Positions 9,052 through 17,555 of a stretch of DNA of 64,000 nt are shown in pieces. The translations under genes and the position numbers were made by a program. The DNA comes from Paenochrobactrum glaciei (GTDB lineage: Bacteria; Pseudomonadota; Alphaproteobacteria; Rhizobiales; Rhizobiaceae). Within the stretch, counting starts at the first letter, position 1. Every line of letters begins with the position of its first letter. The notes under the pieces are model-generated. The model saw nothing but the letters and a program-made list of their open reading frames with translations, had not been told where the DNA came from and ran no database searches. The DNA lies in contig NZ_BAAADE010000001.1 in assembly GCF_039522165.1 (NCBI RefSeq), positions 1,240,001-1,304,000 of the forward strand. The letters run 5' to 3'.

Positions 9052-9267
9052 GAAGCTATTAAAACTTGCGTGCTGCTGATGCACATAGAGTTGATTAACT
9101 CGTGCTAATAGTGTATTGCGACGCCAGTTCCGGAACTAACCGGACGTTCGCTAAATCAATAAATGGTGAACCGCCCCTGCTGAAAAGCATAAATTTGTGG
9201 CCATGTTGCTACAAGTGAAGCGTTGGGCGCTCTGGCTGTTTGAGAAGAACTACTAAGGATTAGAACG
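9052..9267 (+). promoter_or_regulatory. Possible rplS promoter and structured leader
   Basis: These 216 bases precede rplS. TTGATT (9091-9096), a 17-base spacer and TATTGC (9114-9119) make a fair sigma-70-type promoter. Just after it, 9118-9151 holds several short self-complementary pieces (GTTCCGGAAC; GCGA...TCGC), which could fold in the leader RNA. AAGGA lies before the rplS ATG. Autoregulatory leaders are common for ribosomal proteins, but I do not recognise this one. Confidence 0.35.
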
Positions 9268-9705
9268 ATGGATATCATTAGCCAGCTCAACGCTGAACAG
9301 GTTGCTAAAATCGAAGAAAAGCGCAAGCTTCCAGATTTTCAGCCAGGTGACACTGTACGTGTTTTGGTTCGCGTAACTGAAGGTACACGTACACGTGTAC
9401 AGGCTTACGAAGGCGTTTGCATTGCACGCGCTGGTGCAGGCCTCAACGAAAACTTCACAGTTCGTAAGATTTCTTACGGTGAAGGCGTTGAACGCGTATT
9501 CCCAGTTTACTCCCCACTGGTTGAAGGTGTTGAAGTTGTTCGTCGCGGTAAAGTACGTCGCGCCAAGCTCTACTACCTGCGCGGTCTGACCGGTAAAGCA
9601 GCTCGTATTGCTGAAAAGAAAGACAACCGCACCAAAGCAGAACGTGAAGCTGACAAAATTGCTGCCGCTAAAGAAGCCGCTGCAAAAGCTGCTGCTGCTG
9701 AATAA
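9268..9705 (+). CDS. rplS: 50S ribosomal protein L19
   Basis: A structural protein of the large subunit, at the 30S/50S interface. The conserved core (FQPGDTVRVLVRVTEGTRTRVQ, then GEGVERVFPVYSP and RRGKVRRAKLYYLRG) covers residues 23-112. The remaining C-terminal tail, rich in Lys, Ala and Glu, is typical of alphaproteobacterial L19. Codon use is strongly biased, as expected for a highly expressed gene. A strong terminator closes the rimM-trmD-DUF4260-rplS group. Confidence 0.97.
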   Translation: MDIISQLNAEQVAKIEEKRKLPDFQPGDTVRVLVRVTEGTRTRVQAYEGVCIARAGAGLNENFTVRKISYGEGVERVFPVYSPLVEGVEVVRRGKVRRAKLYYLRGLTGKAARIAEKKDNRTKAEREADKIAAAKEAAAKAAAAE

Positions 9706-9725
9706 GATCAGTAAAAATCTATATG

Positions 9726-9755
9726 AAAAAGGCGGCTCTCGGGCCGCCTTTTTTA
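9726..9755 (+). terminator. Terminator after rplS
   Basis: AAAAAGGCGGC pairs with GCCGCC plus a T-run around a short loop at 9726-9755. It is a textbook intrinsic terminator. Confidence 0.92.
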
Positions 9756-10133
9756 TTGGCTGAATTACCGAAAATGTCCCTTATCCCGACTCAATTAAGA
9801 TGCGTGAAAACGCATGTTAAACAAAAGCGGATATGCAATTTTTCAGTGCTGAATGATGCAAAACAGCTGATAAGTTACAGAAAACATTGGTACTGCGGCT
9901 TTTTATCCCGCCTGAATGGCTCAAAATGCGGGTTTTACAGCGTTTTTCGCTATTCTTGCTGGCTGTAATTCTGCTATAATCCGGGTGCAAACGAAGTTTT
10001 TTGCATGTTTTCGGTCGATTTTGTTTCGGAATCTTGCTGCGACACCCTGTTGCGCTTGCTGTTTCTTGACGAAACCGTGCTGTCAGTGCATAGACAACCA
10101 TTATTTTTAGAACCGTTCAAAGGATACTCCGCA
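9756..10133 (+). promoter_or_regulatory. leuC upstream region: hairpin, extended -10 promoter, long leader
   Basis: This 378-base gene-free stretch holds a 26-base hairpin at 9795-9820 (ATGCGT-GAAA-ACGCAT core, flanked by TTAA on both sides). An extended -10 promoter follows, TGCTATAAT at 9972-9980, with a poor -35. It implies a start near 9987 and a leader of about 147 bases. The leader stays open in the leuC frame from ATG 10005 and is rich in leucine codons (TLLRLLFLDE near 10045-10074). I saw no terminator/antiterminator pair that would prove attenuation. AAAGGA at 10119-10124 serves the leuC start. Confidence 0.5.
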
Positions 10134-11543
10134 ATGAGCGCGCCGCGTACACTTTATGACAAGATTTGGGACGATCATCTGGTGGATCAGCAGGATGATG
10201 GTACCTGCCTCCTCTATATTGACCGCCACCTTGTCCACGAAGTGACAAGCCCGCAGGCTTTTGAAGGTCTGCGTATGACAGGACGTAAAGTTCGTCATCC
10301 GGAGCGCACTCTGGCTGTGGTTGATCATAACGTGCCGACTTCGCCTGACCGTATCAACGGTATCAAAAATGAAGAAAGCCGCATTCAGGTTGAAGCACTG
10401 GCGAAAAACGCCGCTGATTTCGGCGTTGAATATTATTCCGAACGCGACAAGCGACAGGGCGTTGTGCATATCGTTGGTCCGGAACAGGGCTTTACGCTGC
10501 CGGGCATGACCATTGTTTGCGGTGACAGCCATACCTCAACCCACGGTGCTTTCGGCTCCTTGGCGCATGGTATCGGTACATCTGAGGTGGAACACGTTCT
10601 GGCAACTCAGACACTGATCCAGAAAAAGGCTAAAAACATGCTGGTGCGTGTGGATGGCAAACTGGCACCGGGTGTAACCGCTAAAGACATTACACTGGCA
10701 ATCATCGGTAAAATCGGCACCGCTGGCGGTACTGGTTACGTGATCGAATATGCTGGCGATGCAATCACTTCCTTGACCATGGAAGGCCGTATGACGGTCT
10801 GCAATATGTCAATTGAAGGCGGTGCACGCGCTGGTCTGATTGCGCCGGATGATACCACATTTGATTATATCCGTGGCAAGCCACGCGCTCCGAAAGGTGA
10901 GCAGCTGGAACAGGCCATTTCTTATTGGAAGACTCTTCGCTCCGATGAAGGCGCTCATTTCGATAAAGTCGTAACCCTTGATGCAGCTGAAATTTCACCG
11001 GTTGTCACATGGGGCTCTTCGCCTGAAGATGTGGTTTTCGTAACCGATGTTGTTCCAAATCCGGATGACATTAAGGATGATACCAAGCGTTCATCCAAAT
11101 GGCGTGCGCTGGAATATATGGATCTGAAGCCGGGCACCAAGATCACCGATATTGCGATTGATCGCGTCTTTATCGGCTCTTGCACCAATGGCCGTATTGA
11201 AGATTTGCGTGATGCTGCGCGCATGGTTGAAGGCAAAAAAGTTGCTTCCACCGTCAATGCGATGATCGTTCCGGGCTCAGGCCTCGTGAAAGAAATGGCT
11301 GAAGCAGAAGGTCTGGACAAGATTTTCATCGAAGCAGGTTTTGACTGGCGCGAGCCGGGCTGCTCAATGTGCTTGGCGATGAATGATGATCGTCTGGCAC
11401 CGGGCGAGCGTTGCGCTTCGACTTCAAACCGTAACTTTGAAGGTCGTCAGGGTTTTAAAGGCCGCACCCATCTGGTGTCGCCTGCGATGGCCGCAGCCGC
11501 TGCTGTTGCCGGCCATTTTGTTGATATTCGCGATTGGAAATAA
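10134..11543 (+). CDS. leuC: 3-isopropylmalate dehydratase large subunit
   Basis: With LeuD it isomerises 2-isopropylmalate to 3-isopropylmalate in leucine synthesis. The 469-aa product belongs to the aconitase superfamily. Its three 4Fe-4S cysteine ligands are C350 (GSCTNGR), C410 and C413 (GCSMCLAMN), and the substrate motif CGDSHTSTHGAFG lies in the first half. I chose ATG 10134 (MSAPRTLYDKIW), the conserved start, with AAAGGA nine bases upstream; the frame is open back to 10005. leuD is not adjacent, as is common in this order. Confidence 0.97.
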   Translation: MSAPRTLYDKIWDDHLVDQQDDGTCLLYIDRHLVHEVTSPQAFEGLRMTGRKVRHPERTLAVVDHNVPTSPDRINGIKNEESRIQVEALAKNAADFGVEYYSERDKRQGVVHIVGPEQGFTLPGMTIVCGDSHTSTHGAFGSLAHGIGTSEVEHVLATQTLIQKKAKNMLVRVDGKLAPGVTAKDITLAIIGKIGTAGGTGYVIEYAGDAITSLTMEGRMTVCNMSIEGGARAGLIAPDDTTFDYIRGKPRAPKGEQLEQAISYWKTLRSDEGAHFDKVVTLDAAEISPVVTWGSSPEDVVFVTDVVPNPDDIKDDTKRSSKWRALEYMDLKPGTKITDIAIDRVFIGSCTNGRIEDLRDAARMVEGKKVASTVNAMIVPGSGLVKEMAEAEGLDKIFIEAGFDWREPGCSMCLAMNDDRLAPGERCASTSNRNFEGRQGFKGRTHLVSPAMAAAAAVAGHFVDIRDWK

Positions 11544-11566
11544 GCCTTCCTTGGCGATTGAATTTC

Positions 11567-11600
11567 AAAAGGGTGCAGTTCAGGCTGTGCCCTTTTTTAT
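11567..11600 (+). terminator. Terminator after leuC
   Basis: A 12-bp stem with two G-T pairs (AAAAGGGTGCAG against CTGTGCCCTTTT) ends in a T-run at 11567-11598. Confidence 0.85.
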
Positions 11601-11623
11601 TAAGACCGGATGATAAATAGCTG

Positions 11624-11675
11624 GCTTTTACCCGTGACGTAAAAGCGCTTCGCACTTTTGTCTGAAATGCTCTAG
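11624..11675. repeat. Hairpin pair, possible degenerate palindromic repeat
   Basis: GCTTTTAC (11624-11631) pairs perfectly with GTAAAAGC (11639-11646). Directly after it, AAAAGCGC-TTC-GCACTTTT (11641-11659) forms a second, overlapping hairpin with one mismatch. Then comes AAATGCTCTAG, similar to the ATGCTCTA end of the hairpin array at 46453-46564. It may be a worn copy of a dispersed element; this is a resemblance only. Confidence 0.35.
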
Positions 11676-11763
11676 AAGGTAAGTCAGTTTGGAATAACAA
11701 GACGATCGTTCTTGAAACTGGTTTATGCTGATGAGGCATATATGATTTGGAGGACTGACCTAA

Positions 11764-12222
11764 ATGACGAATGAGCATGCTTTTGATATTGCTTTGTTGC
11801 ATTTGCGTGATGCCCATGAATTTGCCCCTTTGCTGGCAAGCTACGCGCAAGCTTTGAAGCGTGGCGCACCGCGCCGTCCTGATGAATATTATGCTGAACA
11901 TTTGTTGCAGGATCGCAGTGCCGAAATTTTAGGCGCACGTCTGAACGGCGAAATCGTCGGTTTCACGATTTTCTATGATCTGCCTGAGCCTGTTTCAGGT
12001 ATGCGTGCCGGTCAGGTCGATCACATTTACGTGCATCATGAGCATCGCGGCAAAGGCATTGCCAAGGCGCTGATTGATGTGCTGGCCGATAAAGCCGAAG
12101 AGCGCGGCTGGAGTAAATTGATGCTTAATGCTCCGCGCGTGCCGGAAGACGGACGCAAGCTTTATGAGCAGGTAGCAACCGCTGCTGACTGGTCCAGCTA
12201 TGTGATTCGCTTCGGCACCTGA
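11764..12222 (+). CDS. GNAT-family N-acetyltransferase
   Basis: A 152-aa acetyl-CoA-dependent acyltransferase of the GNAT fold. The acetyl-CoA pyrophosphate-binding motif A is HRGKGIAKALI (residues 97-107), preceded by the beta-4 strand VDHIYVHHEH. The acceptor substrate cannot be predicted. The gene stands alone between leuC and the sdh operon, with its own upstream region. An AAAAGTTG/CAACTTTT hairpin at 12250-12276 may end its transcript. Confidence 0.85.
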   Translation: MTNEHAFDIALLHLRDAHEFAPLLASYAQALKRGAPRRPDEYYAEHLLQDRSAEILGARLNGEIVGFTIFYDLPEPVSGMRAGQVDHIYVHHEHRGKGIAKALIDVLADKAEERGWSKLMLNAPRVPEDGRKLYEQVATAADWSSYVIRFGT

Positions 12223-12551
12223 AAAAAGCAAGTGCCGGATATAGGATTAAAAAGTTGATTAAAATCAGCAACTTTTAAGGGTTTCCTGTTTTAACCGATT
12301 GAAGTGCACTGAATGGCGGATTTTGGCAAAAGCTGCGACTAAATGTTTAAATCTAAGCCAAAAGCGACTTTGACGTGGTCACAAAAGAGCAGTAAACCAC
12401 CAAGTAGATGATCGTATTTTGCGATCTCAACGTATTTTACCCGATCGGGTGCGCAAGTGAGGACTGGATTGCGCACTAATGTCTTTAAGAGTTCGTGGAT
12501 TTACGAGCCCTTATGATCGGGACGTTACGCAAGGGAAGCCTACGAAAAGCC
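12223..12551 (+). promoter_or_regulatory. sdh operon upstream region
   Basis: These 329 bases have no convincing gene. Visible elements are the hairpin AAAAGTTG...CAACTTTT (12250-12276), the inverted repeat TTTTGGC (12321-12327) / GCCAAAA (12357-12363) with a 29-base gap, and a -35-like TTGACG (12370-12375) followed after 17 bases by a weak -10, TAAACC (12393-12398). The inverted repeat ends just upstream of this candidate promoter, where an activator or repressor of sdh could bind. No known regulator site was recognised. Confidence 0.4.
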
Positions 12552-12950
12552 ATGACTCAACCTACATCAACGCGTCAGCGCCCTTTATCTCCCCATTTGT
12601 CGGTGTATCGCTGGACCATTACGATGGCCATGTCGACCATGCAGCGACTGACCGGTATCGCGCTTTATGCCGGTACGGTTTTGCTCGCTGCCTGGCTTTT
12701 GTCAGCTGCGATCAGTGAAGAATGCTTCAATTTTGTCAACATGATTTACGGCTCCATTATCGGTCGTATTATCCTGTTTTGCTACACTTGGGCTTTGTTG
12801 CACCATATGGCTGGCGGTATCCGTCACTTCATCTGGGACATGGGTGCGGCAATGGAAAAACATACTGCTTCCAAGATTGCATGGGCGACTTTGATTTTTT
12901 CATTGGTTGCAACTGTGCTGGTTTGGGTCATCGGTTATTCGGTGCGCTAA
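12552..12950 (+). CDS. sdhC: Succinate dehydrogenase cytochrome b556 subunit
   Basis: A membrane anchor of complex II that helps bind heme b and ubiquinone. The 132-aa product has three membrane helices. The heme-ligand region is LLHHMAGGIRHFIWD at 82-96, with H84 matching the known SdhC ligand position. The quinone-site region RPLSPHLSVYRW (residues 10-21) is conserved. I chose ATG 12552 (MTQPTST) because RPLSPHLSVY is normally near the N-terminus; an in-frame GTG at 12495 is less likely. Its Shine-Dalgarno sequence is weak. Confidence 0.94.
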   Translation: MTQPTSTRQRPLSPHLSVYRWTITMAMSTMQRLTGIALYAGTVLLAAWLLSAAISEECFNFVNMIYGSIIGRIILFCYTWALLHHMAGGIRHFIWDMGAAMEKHTASKIAWATLIFSLVATVLVWVIGYSVR

Positions 12951-12962
12951 AAGGAGATGACT

Positions 12963-13346
12963 ATGAAAGATATGCGTACTCCTCTTGGTAAGGTTCGCGG
13001 ACTTGGTTCTGCCAAAGAAGGCACCGGCCACTTTTGGGCACAGCGTATGAGCGCTGTGGCTCTGGTGCCGCTGGTTCTTTTCTTTGTTGGCTTGCTGGTT
13101 TCTCTCAATGGCGCTGATTATGCGACAGTAAAAGCAACACTTGGCCATCCGGTGATTGCCATCATTATGGCACTTTTCATCGCAACAGGCGCCTACCACA
13201 TGCGTCTTGGCATGCAGGTTGTTGTGGAAGATTATATTCATAGCGAAGGCATGAAAATCGCTCTGGTGATGCTCAACACATTCTTCTCGTTTGTGATTGG
13301 CTTTGCCGCTGTATTTGCGGTTCTCAAGCTCAGCTTCGGAGGTTGA
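12963..13346 (+). CDS. sdhD: Succinate dehydrogenase hydrophobic membrane anchor
   Basis: The second membrane anchor of complex II, with three helices. The heme-ligand histidine is in AYHMRLGMQVVVEDY; Asp and Tyr follow it by 11 and 12 residues, exactly the spacing of His71, Asp82 and Tyr83 in E. coli SdhD. I chose ATG 12963 because AAGGAG (12951-12956) lies six bases upstream; the ATG at 12957 would touch it directly. It lies 12 bases after sdhC. Confidence 0.94.
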   Translation: MKDMRTPLGKVRGLGSAKEGTGHFWAQRMSAVALVPLVLFFVGLLVSLNGADYATVKATLGHPVIAIIMALFIATGAYHMRLGMQVVVEDYIHSEGMKIALVMLNTFFSFVIGFAAVFAVLKLSFGG

Positions 13347-13354
13347 TAAGCCCG

Positions 13355-15211
13355 ATGGCTAAAACAGAAAATAAAGCAGCAGGCGCTGATAAAGTTAAAT
13401 TTGGTGGTCGTACTTATACCTATGTTGACCATAAATTTGATGTAGTTGTCGTTGGTGCGGGTGGTGCGGGCTTGCGCGCAACGCTCGGTATGGCTGAACA
13501 GGGCTTCAAAACAGCCTGTATCACTAAAGTTTTCCCGACCCGTTCGCACACCGTTGCGGCGCAGGGCGGTATTGCCGCTTCGCTGTCCAATATGGGGCCG
13601 GATTCATGGCAGTGGCACATGTACGATACCGTCAAAGGTTCGGACTGGCTCGGCGACATGGATGCGATGGAATATCTGGCGCGTGAAGCACCGGCTGCTG
13701 TTTACGAGCTGGAACATTACGGTGTGCCGTTCTCACGTACCGAAGAAGGCAAGATTTATCAGCGTCCGTTCGGCGGTCACATGCAGAACTTTGGTGATGG
13801 CCCGCCGGTACAGCGTACTTGCGCAGCTGCTGACCGTACCGGTCACGCCATTTTGCACACGCTTTACGGCCAGTCTTTGAAAAACAACGCGCAGTTCTTC
13901 ATTGAATATTTCGCGCTTGATCTGATCATGACTGACGGTGTCTGCACCGGTGTTGTGGCATGGAACCTCGATGACGGTACCATCCACCGCTTCTCGGCCA
14001 AAATGGTTGTGTTGGCGACCGGTGGTTATGGCCGTGCTTATTTCTCCGCGACATCAGCCCATACTTGCACCGGTGACGGTGGCGGTATGGTGGCTCGTGC
14101 GGGGCTGCCTTTGCAGGATATGGAATTTGTTCAGTTCCACCCGACCGGTATTTACGGTGCAGGCTGCCTGATTACAGAAGGTGCGCGCGGTGAAGGCGGC
14201 TATCTGGTTAACTCAGAAGGCGAGCGCTTCATGGAGCGTTATGCTCCTTCTGCCAAGGATCTGGCGTCGCGTGACGTGGTTTCGCGTTGTATGACACTGG
14301 AAATCCGCGCTGGTCGCGGCGTTGGTAAAGATAAAGATCATATCTATCTGCACCTTGATCACTTGGATCCGGCTGTTCTGCATGAGCGCCTGCCAGGTAT
14401 TTCAGAAAGCGCCAAGATTTTTGCCGGTGTAGATCTGACCAAGGAACCCATTCCGGTTATCCCGACAGTTCACTACAATATGGGCGGTATTCCGACCAAC
14501 TATTGGGGCGAAGTGCTGAACCCGACTGAAGCCGATCCGCATCGCGTACAGCCGGGTCTGATGGCTGTTGGTGAAGCTGGTTGTGCGTCCGTTCACGGTG
14601 CAAACCGCCTTGGCTCCAACTCGCTGATCGACTTGGTGGTCTTTGGCCGTGCGGCTGCAATCCGCGCTGGTGAAGTGATCGACCGTGAAGCAAAAATTCC
14701 TGCCATTAACGAAGCTGCCTGTGATGTGATCATGGAGCGTTTTGACCGTCTGCGTTTTGCCAATGGTTCCACACCAACGGCTGTGCTGCGTGATAAGATG
14801 CAGCGCACTATGCAGGAAGAGGCGGCTGTGTTCCGTACATCCGAATCCTTGAAGGAGGGCTGTGTCCGTATGGCCGCCATCTGGAAGGAAATGCCGGATA
14901 TTAAAGTAACCGACCGTTCGATGATCTGGAACTCTGATCTTGTGGAAACACTGGAACTGGAAAACCTGATGGCCAATGCGATCACCACTGTGGTGGCAGC
15001 GGAAGCCCGTAAGGAAAGCCGCGGCGCACATGCGCATGAGGATTATCCGGATCGTGATGACGTCAACTGGCGCAAGCACTCACTGGCATGGTTGTCGGAA
15101 AATGGCGACGTGAAGCTCGGTTATCGTCCGGTGCATGTTGATCCGCTTGTCAAAGAAGAAGACGGCGGCATCAGCCTTGCAAAAATTGCGCCAAAAGCGC
15201 GTGTATATTGA
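13355..15211 (+). CDS. sdhA: Succinate dehydrogenase flavoprotein subunit
   Basis: Oxidises succinate to fumarate on covalently bound FAD, on the cytoplasmic face of complex II. It is 618 aa. The dinucleotide fold GAGGAG is at 34-39 and the FAD-attachment histidine is H65 in SHTVAAQGGI. The substrate and catalytic region includes TEGARGEGGYLVN and HYNMGG, and the C-terminal domain has DYPDRDDVNWRKH. Start ATG 13355 follows GGAGG at the end of sdhD. It is the third gene of sdhCDAB. Confidence 0.98.
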   Translation: MAKTENKAAGADKVKFGGRTYTYVDHKFDVVVVGAGGAGLRATLGMAEQGFKTACITKVFPTRSHTVAAQGGIAASLSNMGPDSWQWHMYDTVKGSDWLGDMDAMEYLAREAPAAVYELEHYGVPFSRTEEGKIYQRPFGGHMQNFGDGPPVQRTCAAADRTGHAILHTLYGQSLKNNAQFFIEYFALDLIMTDGVCTGVVAWNLDDGTIHRFSAKMVVLATGGYGRAYFSATSAHTCTGDGGGMVARAGLPLQDMEFVQFHPTGIYGAGCLITEGARGEGGYLVNSEGERFMERYAPSAKDLASRDVVSRCMTLEIRAGRGVGKDKDHIYLHLDHLDPAVLHERLPGISESAKIFAGVDLTKEPIPVIPTVHYNMGGIPTNYWGEVLNPTEADPHRVQPGLMAVGEAGCASVHGANRLGSNSLIDLVVFGRAAAIRAGEVIDREAKIPAINEAACDVIMERFDRLRFANGSTPTAVLRDKMQRTMQEEAAVFRTSESLKEGCVRMAAIWKEMPDIKVTDRSMIWNSDLVETLELENLMANAITTVVAAEARKESRGAHAHEDYPDRDDVNWRKHSLAWLSENGDVKLGYRPVHVDPLVKEEDGGISLAKIAPKARVY

Positions 15212-15226
15212 TCGGGGGACAGAGCA

Positions 15227-16006
15227 ATGGCTGAATTAGCACTTCCCAAGAATTCGCAGATTAAACAGGGTAAAACCTGGGAACGCCCAAGCGGCTCCAA
15301 TAATCTGAAAGAGTTTAAAATTTATCGCTGGTCGCCGGATGATGATGAAAATCCGCGCATGGACACCTATTTTGTCGATCGCGATGATTGCGGCCCTATG
15401 GTTCTTGATGGTTTGCTTTGGATTAAAAACAAAGTTGACCCGACCCTGACCCTGCGTCGTTCATGCCGTGAAGGTATTTGCGGCTCTTGCGCCATGAATA
15501 TTGACGGTGCCAATACGCTCGCTTGTACCAAAGGTATGGATGAGGTTAAGGGCACAGTTAAGGTTTATCCTTTGCCACATATGAAAGTGGTCAAGGATTT
15601 AGTGCCGGATATGAGCAATTTCTACGCTCAGCACCGCTCTATTGAACCATGGCTGAAGACTGTTTCCCCAGAGCCTGCGAAAGAATGGCTGCAGAGCCAT
15701 GAAGATCGCGCTAAGCTTGATGGCTTGTATGAGTGCATTTTGTGTGCTTGCTGCTCGACATCTTGCCCGAGCTATTGGTGGAATGGCGACCGCTATTTGG
15801 GCCCTGCTGTTCTGTTGCAGGCTTATCGCTGGTTGATTGACAGCCGCGATGAAGCAAAAGGTGAGCGTCTGGATAACCTTGAAGATCCGTTCCGTCTTTA
15901 CCGTTGCCACACTATTATGAACTGTGCGCAGACTTGCCCTAAGGGTCTGAACCCTGCCAAGGCGATTGCCGAAATCAAGAAGATGATGGTTGAGCGCCGC
16001 GTGTAA
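15227..16006 (+). CDS. sdhB: Succinate dehydrogenase iron-sulfur subunit
   Basis: Relays electrons from FAD to ubiquinone through three clusters. The 259-aa product carries the 2Fe-2S ligands C80, C85, C88 and C100 (SCREGICGSC...LAC) and a ferredoxin-like domain with CxxCxxC at 170-176 plus C180, C227, C233 and C237 for the 4Fe-4S and 3Fe-4S clusters. GGGGAC precedes its ATG. It is the last gene of sdhCDAB and is followed by a strong terminator. Confidence 0.98.
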   Translation: MAELALPKNSQIKQGKTWERPSGSNNLKEFKIYRWSPDDDENPRMDTYFVDRDDCGPMVLDGLLWIKNKVDPTLTLRRSCREGICGSCAMNIDGANTLACTKGMDEVKGTVKVYPLPHMKVVKDLVPDMSNFYAQHRSIEPWLKTVSPEPAKEWLQSHEDRAKLDGLYECILCACCSTSCPSYWWNGDRYLGPAVLLQAYRWLIDSRDEAKGERLDNLEDPFRLYRCHTIMNCAQTCPKGLNPAKAIAEIKKMMVERRV

Positions 16007-16036
16007 TCACGGCAATCGGCCTCTTGAAAACTTCAA

Positions 16037-16068
16037 TAAAAAAGGCAGGGATTTCCCTGCCTTTTTTA
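16037..16068. terminator. Bidirectional terminator between sdhB and the UbiH-type gene
   Basis: A near-perfect palindrome (AAAAAAGGCAGGGA / TCCCTGCCTTTTTT) with A-run and T-run on opposite sides. It should end both converging transcripts. Confidence 0.92.
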
Positions 16069-16087
16069 TCATCTAAAATACGCAAAC

Positions 16088-17344
16088 TTAGATTTGCTCA
16101 CCTTGTAAAAGGCGTGGAATATCTTGTGTCAGGCCGGAGGCCTGGCGAATGAAGAATTGTTTCAATACCGGCAGACGATCCACCAGCCCCAGACCGATGG
16201 TACGCGCTGTGCGCAGCGCCAGATGATCGTTGGAGAACAATCTGGTTAAAACGTCACTGGTGACGCCCATACGTACCGTATCAAAACGACGCCATGCCTG
16301 ATAGCGCTCCAGGGCTGCAAAGGAACCGATATCGAGCCCCAGACGATCAGTTTCGACAATCACCTGTGCAAGTGCTGCGGCATCTTTAAAGCCGAGATTC
16401 AGACCTTGGCCTGCCACGGGATGAATGCGGTGTGCCGCATCACCCACAAGCGCAAAGCGCGGTTTGACAAACTCGCGTGAGAGCGAAAGGCCAAGCGGGA
16501 AGGCGCGTTTCATACCATCGACACGTAATGGCCCCAGATGATGGCCGAAGCGTTGTTCCAGCTCGGCTTCAAAGATGAAGTCATCTTCTTTAATCAAGCG
16601 CTCAGCATCCGCTGTGCGTTCAGACCAGACCAAAGAGCAGCGATTGCCTTTCAGGGGCAAAATGGCAAATGGGCCTGAAGGCAGGAAATGTTCAATGGCT
16701 ACGCCGTTATGTGGTTTTTCATGGGCAACATTGCAGACAATGCCGGACTGTCCATATTCCCAGTCAACGGTTTTAATGCCGGCCAGATCGCGCAATTTCG
16801 ATTTTGCGCCGTCGGCTGCTACCAGCAATTTGGTGTGAATGGTTTCACCCGATGAGAGGTGAACCTGCACTTCCTGTGGCAGTGTTTCAAAACCATCCAC
16901 ACTGGTGGCTTCGATAAATTTGATGCCTAATTCGCTCGCACGTTTGTGCAGGGAGCCATTAAGAACACGATTTTCGACCATATGGGCAAAAGGTTCGCCG
17001 GGCTCCACTTCACCGTCAAAAGTCAAGAAAACAGGACGCACAGGATCGGATGTGCGCGAATCTGTAATCACCATTTCAGTGATTGGTTCAGCGTCCGGCA
17101 GAATTTCTTTCCAGCAGCCAAGCTGGTTGAGCATACGCGAGGCAGCGGCTGCAATCGCAGAGGCGCGCGGGTCTTTTTTCCATGCACCGGCTGGCGCACC
17201 GTCAACAATGGTCACGTTTAAATGCGGCGAGGCAGCTTTGACAGCAACTGCGGTGGTGAGCCCGACATAGCCAGCACCCGCAATTACCAGATCGGCTGTC
17301 AGGTCAGCTTGCTCTGTTTTAGCTTGGCTTTTTTTAGCACTCAT
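16088..17344 (-). CDS. UbiH/UbiF/Coq6-family FAD-dependent monooxygenase
   Basis: A 418-aa flavin hydroxylase of the ubiquinone-biosynthesis family, adding a hydroxyl to the prenylated ring precursor. The N-terminal FAD fold is VIAGAGYVGLTTAV (about residues 21-34) and the second FAD motif is GDAAHRIHPVAGQGLNLGFKD. ATG 17344 is chosen because AAAGGA lies about nine bases upstream; an upstream in-frame start would leave a poor ribosome site. Which ring carbon it hydroxylates cannot be told from sequence. Confidence 0.87.
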   Translation of the reverse strand: MSAKKSQAKTEQADLTADLVIAGAGYVGLTTAVAVKAASPHLNVTIVDGAPAGAWKKDPRASAIAAAASRMLNQLGCWKEILPDAEPITEMVITDSRTSDPVRPVFLTFDGEVEPGEPFAHMVENRVLNGSLHKRASELGIKFIEATSVDGFETLPQEVQVHLSSGETIHTKLLVAADGAKSKLRDLAGIKTVDWEYGQSGIVCNVAHEKPHNGVAIEHFLPSGPFAILPLKGNRCSLVWSERTADAERLIKEDDFIFEAELEQRFGHHLGPLRVDGMKRAFPLGLSLSREFVKPRFALVGDAAHRIHPVAGQGLNLGFKDAAALAQVIVETDRLGLDIGSFAALERYQAWRRFDTVRMGVTSDVLTRLFSNDHLALRTARTIGLGLVDRLPVLKQFFIRQASGLTQDIPRLLQGEQI

Positions 17345-17555
17345 GTCCGGCATCCTTTTTGCAGTTCTTATGCACATATGCATATTCGCATTTACTACAT
17401 GATATCACAAGCAAAAGGCATATCTTGTTGTCGCAGCAATTTTGACGCATTTTGCTTGAGCATCTTTGACGATAACGTGCTTTGATCATTGATTTTAATA
17501 ACCAAACCTCCGTATTTCGTCGTCTTTTATATGTGTATCGGGAGTTGTTTTGTCT

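Noticed and set aside
10005..10133. 43-residue N-terminal extension of LeuC
   Set aside because: The conserved family start and a good ribosome site are at 10134; the upstream part is kept only as a possible leader.
14402..15079. 225-codon minus-strand frame opposite sdhA
   Set aside because: Antisense shadow of a strongly conserved gene.
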